From: Methyloferula stellata AR4 | Lineage (GTDB): Bacteria > Pseudomonadota > Alphaproteobacteria > Rhizobiales > Beijerinckiaceae | Assembly: GCF_000385335.1 (NCBI RefSeq) | Contig: NZ_ARWA01000001.1 | Coordinates: 186,001 to 250,000, forward strand | Direction: 5' to 3' | Length of the DNA stretch: 64,000 nt | Part shown: in pieces, positions 45,932 through 52,999 of the stretch | Layout of the letters: each line of letters opens with the position of its first letter | Position numbering within the stretch: position 1 is the first letter of the stretch | Position numbers and translations under genes: made by a program | Notes under the pieces: generated by a model | What the model saw: the letters and a program-made list of their open reading frames with translations, nothing else | Told to the model about the DNA's origin: nothing | The model's database searches: none

Positions 45932-46321
45932 ATGACCGCGGAAGATATCATAGGCGAAGGATTGACCGCCCTGGACGTCTCGACGGACGGCGATTACTTC
46001 CGGATCGGCTTTAAGGATTCGAAAGGACACCCTGGCTCGCTGACCTTGCCGAGCGAATGCCTGAATGCGTTTCTCATGACCCTGCCGCGCATGGTGAATT
46101 TGGCGCTGCAGGCACGCCATCAAGATCCCAGTCTGCGTCTCGTCTATCAGCTTGGAAAATTCCGGACCGAACGGTCCTCCGATCCTAAGACCGTCATCCT
46201 GACTCTGGCGACACCCGATGGATTCGAAGTGTCGTTCGGCCTGAAAGAAGACCATATGAAAGGCATCAGCGACGGCTTCGAACGCTATTTCGCCGGTGCG
46301 GAAATCCCGAAGTCTCATTGA
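45932..46321 (+). CDS. Small uncharacterised protein (129 aa)
   Basis: This 129-residue protein begins MTAEDIIGEGLTALDVSTDG with GGAGAGGAG upstream. It looks like a compact beta-sandwich: YFRIGFKDSKGHPGSLTLPS, LRLVYQLGKFRTERSSDP, TVILTLATPDGFEVSFGL. No family is recognised and there are no membrane segments or signal peptide. Confidence 0.65.
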   Translation: MTAEDIIGEGLTALDVSTDGDYFRIGFKDSKGHPGSLTLPSECLNAFLMTLPRMVNLALQARHQDPSLRLVYQLGKFRTERSSDPKTVILTLATPDGFEVSFGLKEDHMKGISDGFERYFAGAEIPKSH

Positions 46322-46529
46322 CTTCGCCGGTTTTCATATCGAACCTCTCGACGTTTTGCTTTGCATTCAGGCTGCACAAAAAAGAGCCAATACGACGGGC
46401 AGATTGACGGATATGATTCTCGCCCGCTTGCCCTGCAAAGGCTATAATTTCGTACTTTAGATAAGGTCCGAGGAACGCCCATCTCATAATGAAGTCGGAT
46501 AGGGTCCTTGTCGCGCCAGGGAGAACGCT

Positions 46530-47945
46530 ATGCGGACGCGCATCATTCATCTCATCAATCCGAAAACGGATTCGGTCACGACCCGCCCCATGTATCTGAA
46601 CCGGGCGCTCTACTCTCCGCTGGCCGGACTGCTCGCCGTCGCCGCGTGCATTCCACGCGACAAATATGAAGTCGTGCTCACGGACGAGAATATCGAGACG
46701 GTCGATTTCGACTTGAAGGCCGATCTCGTCGGCATTTCCGCGATGACGAGTTACGTCAACCGCGGTTACGAGATCGCCGACCAGTTCCGCGCCAAGGGCA
46801 TCCCCGTCGTCATGGGCGGCGTGCATCCGAGCTTCATGCCGGAGGAAGCGCTCCAGCATTGCAACGCCGTCGTCATCGGGGAAGTCGAGCTTGTGATCGA
46901 CAAATTGCTTGATGATCTCGAAGATGGCGCGATGCGCGGCACCTATAAATCCGACATATTGCATCCGATGGAAGGGATGCGGATGCCGCGTTACGATCTG
47001 CTCAAGAAAAACCGCTATGTGAACCGCACCTTCGTCCAGACTTCGCGCGGCTGTCATCAAGGCTGCACCTTCTGCGCCGAGCCGCTGATGAACGGCCTCA
47101 AATTCCGCTATCGCCCCGTCGACGAGGTGATCCGCGAGATGGAGGAATGCGGCGAGCGCAACATCTCGATCAATGATGCGGATTTCTTCGGAACGCCGGA
47201 ACGCCCGAAGGAGGTGATGCGCGCCTTGAAGGGACGCGGATTTCATTGGCAGGCCGGCGTCACCTCGAAACTCGCCCAGGATGACGAGATGCTAGAGCTC
47301 GCGGCCGAAAGCGGCTGCACGCTTTTGAGCATCGGCTTCGAGTCGATCACGCGCTCGACGCTGACCAGCGTGCATAAGCACGTCAACCGGCCGGACCAAT
47401 TCGTCAAGCTGGTCGAGAAGGTGCATTCTTACGGGATGATGGTCTTCGGCCTGTTCATGTTCGGCTTCGACGGCGACGATCTTTCGGTCTTCGACGAAAC
47501 CGTCAAATTCAACGTCGATGCCAAATTCGATGCTTGCGGGTTCTCGACGCTGACGCCTTATCCCGGCACGCTCACCTGGTATGAGCTGAAGAAGGCGAAC
47601 CGCATCGTCTCCTTCGATTGGACGGATTACGATCAGGCCCATGTCGTCTATCAGCCGGCGCAAATGACGCCGGACGAATTGCGCGTTGGCTTTAAACGCG
47701 CCAATCATGATTTCTATTCGACCTCTTCGATCGCCAGCCGGTTCCCCTACAGCGGCAAGCGGCAGCGGGCGCAATGGATGATCTACAATCTTTTCCTGCG
47801 CAAAGCGTTCCGGACGCAGCATATCGATGCGGTCTCGGCGCCGACGCCGGAGCCCAATGTCATTCCCGTGCCTCCGATCCTGCCGATCAAACAGGAATGG
47901 CGCGACGCCGTGCTCGAGTCGATCGAGCCTGCGAAGGTGGCGTGA
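46530..47945 (+). CDS. B12-binding domain radical SAM protein
   Basis: This is a 471-residue enzyme. The N-terminal ~140 residues form a cobalamin-binding-like Rossmann domain (LVGISAMTSYVNRGYEIAD, VVMGGVHPSFMPEEAL). The radical SAM core has the cluster motif CHQGCTFC in QTSRGCHQGCTFCAEP, a CX3CX2C arrangement. Relatives include the hopanoid methylases and other C-methylating enzymes; which one cannot be told. AGGGAGA precedes the ATG. A hairpin at 47965 ends the unit. Confidence 0.88.
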   Translation: MRTRIIHLINPKTDSVTTRPMYLNRALYSPLAGLLAVAACIPRDKYEVVLTDENIETVDFDLKADLVGISAMTSYVNRGYEIADQFRAKGIPVVMGGVHPSFMPEEALQHCNAVVIGEVELVIDKLLDDLEDGAMRGTYKSDILHPMEGMRMPRYDLLKKNRYVNRTFVQTSRGCHQGCTFCAEPLMNGLKFRYRPVDEVIREMEECGERNISINDADFFGTPERPKEVMRALKGRGFHWQAGVTSKLAQDDEMLELAAESGCTLLSIGFESITRSTLTSVHKHVNRPDQFVKLVEKVHSYGMMVFGLFMFGFDGDDLSVFDETVKFNVDAKFDACGFSTLTPYPGTLTWYELKKANRIVSFDWTDYDQAHVVYQPAQMTPDELRVGFKRANHDFYSTSSIASRFPYSGKRQRAQWMIYNLFLRKAFRTQHIDAVSAPTPEPNVIPVPPILPIKQEWRDAVLESIEPAKVA

Positions 47946-47964
47946 GAAGGCGATGAAAGGAAGA

Positions 47965-47999
47965 ACCGTCCGCGCTCATATTTGGTGCGCTCGGACGGT
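47965..47999. terminator. Probable terminator hairpin between convergent genes
   Basis: ACCGTCCG and CGGACGGT form an 8-bp stem around a 19-nt loop, flanked by AAGA and TCTTCTATTC. It lies between the radical SAM gene (+) and the 3-methyladenine glycosylase gene (-) and may serve both. The T tract is imperfect. Confidence 0.55.
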
Positions 48000-48002
48000 C
48001 TT

Positions 48003-48638
48003 CTATTCGTTGAGCGTTCTTGGGCCGCTGACAAACGGACTGCCCCGAAGATAAAATCGCAGGAGGCGGTCCGTGTCCCTCGAAATGCCGATCCTGATGC
48101 TCTGCCCGATGTCGCCTTGTTCGTCCTCGCCGCGGCCGAGCCAGAGAGGGCCTTTACGGCAAAGATCGAGCCCATCGAGCGAACGATCGATCCGCAATGC
48201 CGCTGCTAGCCGTCCCGGTCCACGCGCCAAGTCGCGCAAGCGCTCGATGCCGCGATTGAGCCGCATGATCTCGATGCCTTCGATCGGCTCAATCGCCCTG
48301 ATCAGCACGCCGGCGCCGATGCCGGGCTTCTCGCTCGAGACATTCAGCATGTATGAGATGCCATAGGCGCGATAAACATAGGCGTGCCCAGGCTCGAGAA
48401 ACAGCGAGCGATTGCGCTCGGTCATCCCACGGTACGCGTGCCCGGCGGCATCGCCGACGATATAGGCCTCGGTCTCGACAATGCGGCCGCTGGCTATGCC
48501 TTCCGGCAGCTCCCGCACCAATCGCTTGCCGATGAGAAAGCGCGCGAGAGAGACCGTATCGATCGGCAGCGCCGCGCGGGTGATCAGCCGGTAGCCATCC
48601 TTACGGCGGCCAGGTTTCAAGATATCCGCTCGACCCAT
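48003..48638 (-). CDS. mpg: DNA-3-methyladenine glycosylase
   Basis: This is a 211-residue AAG/Mpg-type base-excision enzyme. SGRIVETEAYIVGDAAGHAYRG carries the catalytic Glu, and FLEPGHAYVYRAYGISYMLNV the conserved aromatic DNA-binding strand. It removes alkylated purines such as 3-methyladenine from DNA. It overlaps the upstream NTF2-like gene by 22 bp on the same strand. Confidence 0.93.
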   Translation of the reverse strand: MGRADILKPGRRKDGYRLITRAALPIDTVSLARFLIGKRLVRELPEGIASGRIVETEAYIVGDAAGHAYRGMTERNRSLFLEPGHAYVYRAYGISYMLNVSSEKPGIGAGVLIRAIEPIEGIEIMRLNRGIERLRDLARGPGRLAAALRIDRSLDGLDLCRKGPLWLGRGEDEQGDIGQSIRIGISRDTDRLLRFYLRGSPFVSGPRTLNE

Positions 48639-48997
48639 TGTGCGCGCGAAGGCCCCGGCTCGAACGCATCGCCGAAATATTGGGTCTCGCGGGCCACCTT
48701 CCCATCGCGGAACTCCATGATGCTCACGGTGTAGGACGGCCGCCCGTCATAGGTCAGGACAAATTCAGTGACCCAGAGGTCGCCCGCGCCGATCATCCGC
48801 CGCACCGTGAAGCGTTTCTGGTTCGGCTGCGCCGCCCGCGATGACTGAATGTTGCGCCGTCCGCGAATGCGCTCGCCCGATTGCGGATATTCGAGCACCG
48901 CGTCCTCCTGGTAGATCTGGTGCTCGGTCTCAAAGTCGTTGGCGTCGGAGGCGGCCCAATGGCGATCCAGAGCCGCGCTGATCTCCTGGTCTCCCAT
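48617..48997 (-). CDS. NTF2/SnoaL-like small protein
   Basis: This is a 126-residue alpha+beta cone protein: ALDRHWAASDANDFETEHQIYQ, DAVLEYPQSGERIRGRRNI, SYTVSIMEFRDGKVARETQYF. The fold is used for small-molecule binding or isomerase activity, and the function here is unknown. It is first in a pair with mpg. Confidence 0.87.
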   Translation of the reverse strand: MGDQEISAALDRHWAASDANDFETEHQIYQEDAVLEYPQSGERIRGRRNIQSSRAAQPNQKRFTVRRMIGAGDLWVTEFVLTYDGRPSYTVSIMEFRDGKVARETQYFGDAFEPGPSRAQWVERIS

Positions 48998-49076
48998 GTC
49001 AAATCTCCTTGACCATCGCGTGCCTGGTCAGCCATCGTACAATGCACGGCATCACGCAAGAATGGAACGTGCGCCG

Positions 49077-49131
49077 CGCCTCGTCTTTCGAGACGGCTGC
49101 TTCGCAGCCTCCTCAAGATGAGGGCGCTTAA
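49077..49131. repeat. Family C palindromic repeat, unit next to toxin fragment A
   Basis: CGCCTCGTCTTTCGAGACGG, then GCTGCTTCGCAGC, then CTCCTCAAGATGAGG form consecutive hairpins. The same unit is found at 50371-50424 and 51220-51274 with only a few changes. Confidence 0.8.
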
Positions 49132-49158
49132 GCGTGCGCTTCTGCGGCGTTAGGCTCC

Positions 49159-49269
49159 TGCAAGCTCGCAACCATCGAAGCCGGCCACGCCGAGTCTTTG
49201 GAGCGCATTAGACCCGCGATGCTGAGCAAGGTGGCATCCGCGTTGCCTGAATATTTGGGTTTGGGCTAA
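49159..49269 (+). pseudogene. PemK/MazF-type toxin, 3' fragment A
   Basis: Thirty-six codons plus TAA translate as CKLATIEAGHAESLERIRPA ... YLGLG, matching the last 36 residues of the intact toxin at 50693-51037 with several substitutions. Nothing of the 5' part or of an antitoxin precedes it; a family C repeat lies directly upstream. It is a relic. Confidence 0.85.
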
Positions 49270-49334
49270 GGGGTCAGCTTAACCGGCCATATTTCTGACG
49301 AGCGCCGGCCCGGCAATGCCGGGCCGTCCTGCCA

Positions 49335-50132
49335 TCAAAAGTGATAGTTCACTCCGCCACGCGCAATCTCGGTCGTCAGGCGGAAGCTTCCGGTCATGCC
49401 GAGCCCGGGAAAGGGAGGTGTTAGCGTCGCGGCCGTCGACGCTGTGCCGAGATCGACATGCAGATATTCGGCCTTGAGCGACCAATTCCGGTTGATCGCA
49501 TATTCGACGCCGGCACCCGCCGTCCATCCAACGCGATTGGCCGTCAGGCTTGTCGTTTCCATGAAGGGCGCGACAAGCGCAACGCTCTGGTTGAAGTTCT
49601 CCCGCGCGAGCGCGAGACCGCCCGTGGCATAGAAAAGCCATGTACCGACGGACCAACCAAGCCGAGGACGGGCCGTGAAAAGCCAATTGGTCGAGACCGA
49701 CGTCGTGGTCGAGAACGTCTGAACCGGCGGCCCAACGACGCCGCCCGGCAAAGTGCTCGGAAACACGGAGATCGCGCTCTTCGGCGCTTGCAGATGCAGA
49801 TAGTCGAAATCGACTTCACCGCCGAAGACCAAATTGCCCCATTGATGATTATAGCCGGCCTGCACGCCGACCGCGGCAGTGTTGGAATGAAGCAGCGGAG
49901 ACGCCGCGGACGAAACCGCTGCGGCATCGCCGGGCACGAAAGGCGCCGGCGCGAACAAGGTCTGTGAGACATTGGCGGTGCCCCAAGCGACGCCGGCATT
50001 GCCACCCGCGTAAAAGCCGGTCCAACTGAAGTCCGCAACGACCGGCGGCGCGATCGGCCGCAAGTCGGCCGCGACCGCCGAAGCGGCCGCCATGCCGCAC
50101 AACATTGCGGCAGAGAGATATATCGTTTTCAT
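49335..50132 (-). CDS. Omp25/31-type outer-membrane beta-barrel protein
   Basis: This is a 265-residue outer-membrane protein. The signal peptide (MKTIYLSAAMLCGMAAASAVA) is followed by the family start FSWTGFYAGGNAGVAWG and an eight-stranded barrel with GVQAGYNHQWGNLVFGGEVD, TARPRLGWSVG and AGAGVEYAINRNWSLKAEYLH, ending GVNYHF with the terminal Phe. It is a common surface protein in alphaproteobacteria. The 358-bp upstream gap holds family C repeats. Confidence 0.93.
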   Translation of the reverse strand: MKTIYLSAAMLCGMAAASAVAADLRPIAPPVVADFSWTGFYAGGNAGVAWGTANVSQTLFAPAPFVPGDAAAVSSAASPLLHSNTAAVGVQAGYNHQWGNLVFGGEVDFDYLHLQAPKSAISVFPSTLPGGVVGPPVQTFSTTTSVSTNWLFTARPRLGWSVGTWLFYATGGLALARENFNQSVALVAPFMETTSLTANRVGWTAGAGVEYAINRNWSLKAEYLHVDLGTASTAATLTPPFPGLGMTGSFRLTTEIARGGVNYHF

Positions 50133-50288
50133 CGTGCCCCCTCAGACAGACATTAAAACGAGGGGTACTATAATAAGATCTGGCGCAGAAGGCGATAGCT
50201 TGGCAGTTGCACAGGGCGGCTCTCGCCCCTCCCCTCTCATATCCGCGGCACGACATCGACATCCTGTTCGCGCGATGTAAAGGATCAC

Positions 50289-50429
50289 AAAAGCCCTCAC
50301 CCTGAGGAGCGCGCAAAGCGCGCGTCTCGAAGGGCGAGGGCGTCACGCGAGAATGGAACATGCCGGCCGCGCCCTCGTCTTTCGAGACGGCTGCTGCGCA
50401 GCCTCCTCAAGATGAGGGCGCTTGTGCGT
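50289..50429. repeat. Family C palindromic repeat, full unit upstream of the toxin-antitoxin module
   Basis: AAGCCCTCACCCTGAGGAGC ... CGTCTCGAAGGGCGAGGG is followed by CGCGAGAATGGAACATG and then the CCTCGTCTTTCGAGACGG / GCTGCTGCGCAGC / CTCCTCAAGATGAGG hairpins. A near-identical unit is at 51115-51274, so the toxin-antitoxin genes sit between two direct copies. Confidence 0.85.
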
Positions 50430-50490
50430 GCCCGGACCTTGCCGGGGCAAAGGAAATCCTTATAGTAAGGAAAATCCTTTCGAGGTGTCG

Positions 50491-50706
50491 ATGATTACAA
50501 GTAAGCTGACGACAAAAGCCCAAACTACGATCCCTCAGCCTGTCCGAACCGCGCTTCATCTTAAGGAAGGCGATGAGATCGCCTATACGATCGAGAAGGA
50601 TCGGGTGATCCTGACCAAGGCTCAACCCGGCGCGTCGGACGATCCTTTTGCGACCTTCAGCGAATGGGACAGCGCGGCTGATCGGAAGGCCTATGGCAAG
50701 CTTTGA
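50491..50706 (+). CDS. Type II antitoxin, AbrB/MazE (SpoVT) DNA-binding fold
   Basis: This is a 71-residue protein. ITSKLTTKAQTTIPQPVRTAL and GDEIAYTIEKDRVIL form the swapped-hairpin AbrB/MazE DNA-binding domain. The C-terminal DDPFATFSEWDSAADRKAYG tail would bind and block the toxin. GAGG lies 5 nt before ATG 50491. It overlaps the toxin gene by 14 bp, so translation is coupled and it probably autoregulates the operon. Confidence 0.92.
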   Translation: MITSKLTTKAQTTIPQPVRTALHLKEGDEIAYTIEKDRVILTKAQPGASDDPFATFSEWDSAADRKAYGKL

Positions 50707-51037
50707 GCAGGGCGCCGTTATACGGGTCCCATTTCCCTATACCGACCGCGCAACACGGCAGCGGCGTCCGGCGCTTGTCGTCTCGGCGGGCGGCATAGGC
50801 GAGGACGAAAGCCTGCTTTGGGTCGTGATGATTACGAGCGCCGAAAACCGGCCTTGGCCCGGCGATATTTCGCTCGGGAAGTCCTATGCGGACGCTGGTC
50901 TTCCCGCCCCCTCGGTCATCCGGCCTTGCAAGCTCGCCACGATCGAAACGCGCCACGCCGAACCCTTGGGCCGCATCAAACCGGCGATGATGACGAAGGT
51001 CACAGCTGCGCTGCGGGACTATTTGGGTTTAGGCTAA
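50693..51037 (+). CDS. PemK/MazF-type mRNA interferase toxin
   Basis: This is a 114-residue toxin. The family start EQGAVIRVPFPYTDRATRQRRPALVVS holds the catalytic Arg in the beta-loop, followed by WVVMITSAEN and SVIRPCKLATIE. PemK/MazF toxins cut mRNA at short sequences when the labile antitoxin is lost. It is intact. Two decayed relatives of its 3' half lie at 49159-49269 and 51300-51413. Confidence 0.92.
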   Translation: MASFEQGAVIRVPFPYTDRATRQRRPALVVSAGGIGEDESLLWVVMITSAENRPWPGDISLGKSYADAGLPAPSVIRPCKLATIETRHAEPLGRIKPAMMTKVTAALRDYLGLG

Positions 51038-51042
51038 GGGAT

Positions 51043-51413
51043 AGCTTGGAACAGCGAAGCGGATCAGAGGCTATGGCTAGCTTTGAAAGGCTAGGCTGCT
51101 CCACCCTCTTACACAAAAGCCCTCACCCTGAGGAGCCGCAATCCATTTCGGGCTTGACCGGAATGGATTGCGGCGTCTCGAAGGGCGAGGGCTCACGCAA
51201 GAATGGAAGAGCATCCGCCGCGCCCTCGTCTTTCGAGACGGCTGCTGCGCAGCCTCCTCAAGATGAGGGCGCTTGAACCTGCACTTGTTCGACATTAGAC
51301 TCCTGCAAGCCACAATCATCGAAGCCAGCCACGCCGAGCCTTTAGGTCGCGTTAAGCCAGCAGTGATGGCCGAGGTTTCATCCGCGCTACGCCAATATCT
51401 CAGAATTTCTTAG
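51043..51413 (+). pseudogene. Decayed second antitoxin-toxin copy, interrupted by a family C repeat
   Basis: Starting 5 bp after the intact toxin's stop, 51043-51090 matches the antitoxin C-terminus and the toxin start (TGGAACAGCGAAGC ... then ATGGCTAGCTTTGAA at 51073, i.e. MASFE). The repeat at 51115-51274 follows. Bases 51302-51413 then match the toxin 3' end (HAEPLGRVKPAVM ... LRQYL) with a 1-bp deletion near its start. The order antitoxin end, toxin start, repeat, toxin end shows a tandem duplicate broken by the repeat. Confidence 0.8.
51115..51274. repeat. Family C palindromic repeat inside the decayed toxin copy
   Basis: It has the same layout as 50289-50429 (AAAGCCCTCACCCTGAGGAG ... 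CCTCGTCTTTCGAGACGG ... CTCAAGATGAGGGCGCTTG). The central loop is longer and holds its own inverted repeat (CGCAATCCATTTCGGGCTTG ... AATGGATTGCG). Confidence 0.85.
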
Positions 51414-51424
51414 AAAGTTCGGGA

Positions 51425-52084
51425 ATGGGGAAAAGCCGAACTTGGTTGGTCAGAGCAAGCACCATCGCCTCGCAACCAGAGCTCGCGAGTGTTCTGATAC
51501 GATTGATGCTGTCAATCAATGATATCTCCCTCGCAAGCGATGCTAATGATGGATGGGCTTTAACTACAGACCTGCGTCGAGACTTCAGAAGAAACGGCGC
51601 ACGGATGTACTTTATCCGTATCCTAATGGCGCATGTGTATGAAGCGTTGCTAATCATCAGAGAAATTGCCCAAACGCCAAAATTAAGAGTCGCCGTCGAA
51701 AAGTGCGACCCGCAGACCGTGGCTGCATTTTCCGACTTGGAAGCTTTCATTAGGTCGCGCGAGATGAAAACGCTCAACACGCTGCGGAATCGAATTGCAT
51801 TTCATTATGACCGGACATTACCCGGCGAAAGTCTCCAGGAGATTGCTCGCCAATCTCCAGAACGGTGGTGGTCGTATTCCATGGGATCTGAGCCCTTGGA
51901 TTGGTACTTCACCCTCGCGGACGCCGTGGTCGATCGAATTGTGATACGCGACGCCTTTGGGTTGAAAGACCCTAAGGGACCACAACGGACGAAGAAAACT
52001 GAGGCAATCGCCGGTCGATTGCAGGAAGTATCAATTACATTCACCAATTTCGCCGCTTATTTTGTCAGGTATTATTCCAAATAA
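51425..52084 (+). CDS. Uncharacterised helical protein with HEPN-like RX5H motif
   Basis: This is a 219-residue, mostly helical protein. LRNRIAFHYD (R121 ... H127) fits the R-X4-6-H signature of HEPN ribonucleases and sits at the start of a helix, as in that superfamily. Helices before it include LASVLIRLMLS and MYFIRILMAHVYEALLIIREI. Codon use is more AT-rich than the flanks, consistent with transfer. It lies between the toxin relics and the convergent transglutaminase gene. HEPN membership is an inference; an inert structural relative is possible. Confidence 0.6.
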   Translation: MGKSRTWLVRASTIASQPELASVLIRLMLSINDISLASDANDGWALTTDLRRDFRRNGARMYFIRILMAHVYEALLIIREIAQTPKLRVAVEKCDPQTVAAFSDLEAFIRSREMKTLNTLRNRIAFHYDRTLPGESLQEIARQSPERWWSYSMGSEPLDWYFTLADAVVDRIVIRDAFGLKDPKGPQRTKKTEAIAGRLQEVSITFTNFAAYFVRYYSK

Positions 52085-52120
52085 GCGGACGCCTGTCGTC
52101 AACTAATCCATTCTCAACCC

Positions 52121-52999
52121 TCACATTCTCGGCACGACATCGACCTGCACATCGACATCCTGCTCGCGCGTGCCCAAAATAATCCCCGCGACAGGTGAAA
52201 TATCGGCATAGTCGCGGCCCCGCGCCAACACGATATGATCATTGCCGATCAGCATGTCGTTCGTCGGATCGAGATCAATCCAGCCGCAGGCCTCGCCGCA
52301 CCAAAGCGACACCCAGGCATGCATGGCGTCGGCCCCTTGCAGACGCTTCTGGCCCTCCGGCGGGATCGTCCGGATATAGCCCGAGACGTAAGCGGCCGGG
52401 AGACCGATCCCGCGCAGACCGGCGATCATGATATGCGCGAAATCCTGACAGACGCCGTGGCGCTTCTCGAAGGCTTCCGACAATGGCGTCGAGAGGATCG
52501 TCGCCTTCGGATCATATCTGAAATCGCCGCGCATGCGATGCATGAGATCGATCGCGGCCTCGAGCACGGGACGGCCGGTCGTGAACAGCCCGCGCGCATA
52601 ATCCGTCGCGGGCTGATAATGCGGCACGAAGCGGCTCGGATAGAGAAAATGCACCGGCGACTCGGGGTCGAGCGACGCGCTCGAAAAAGCGCTGTCGCGC
52701 ACATATTCCCAGGCGGGCGTGAGCTTTGGATGCAGGCTCGCCTCGCGATCGATTTCGATCGAAATATTGGCTTCGACCGAAAGCCTGCGATGCGGCGTCT
52801 CGATCGTGAGCGAGGTCACGCGATTGCCGAAGAAACAGATCCTTTGATGTAATTCCTTCGGCGCCGGATCGATATCGAGCGAGGCCGCCATCACATATTG
52901 GCCGGTGCCATCCTTCGGTAAAAGCCGCAAGGCGCAATGCGAGAAGGTGACGGAGGACCCATAGGCGTAGGATGTGAGATGCCTGATATCGTAGATCAC
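52121..52999 (-). CDS. Transglutaminase-like cysteine peptidase family protein
   Basis: This is a 292-residue protein of the bacterial transglutaminase family. The N-terminal beta domain (YDIRHLTSYAYGSSVTFSHC) is followed by the catalytic core: Cys in GVCQDFAHIMIAGLRG, His in GADAMHAWVSLW and Asp in IDLDPTND. It is usually found next to the ATP-grasp/alpha-E proteins, as here. Its ATG overlaps the preceding stop by 4 bp. A peptide-modifying role is inferred from that association. Confidence 0.92.
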   Translation of the reverse strand: MIYDIRHLTSYAYGSSVTFSHCALRLLPKDGTGQYVMAASLDIDPAPKELHQRICFFGNRVTSLTIETPHRRLSVEANISIEIDREASLHPKLTPAWEYVRDSAFSSASLDPESPVHFLYPSRFVPHYQPATDYARGLFTTGRPVLEAAIDLMHRMRGDFRYDPKATILSTPLSEAFEKRHGVCQDFAHIMIAGLRGIGLPAAYVSGYIRTIPPEGQKRLQGADAMHAWVSLWCGEACGWIDLDPTNDMLIGNDHIVLARGRDYADISPVAGIILGTREQDVDVQVDVVPRM

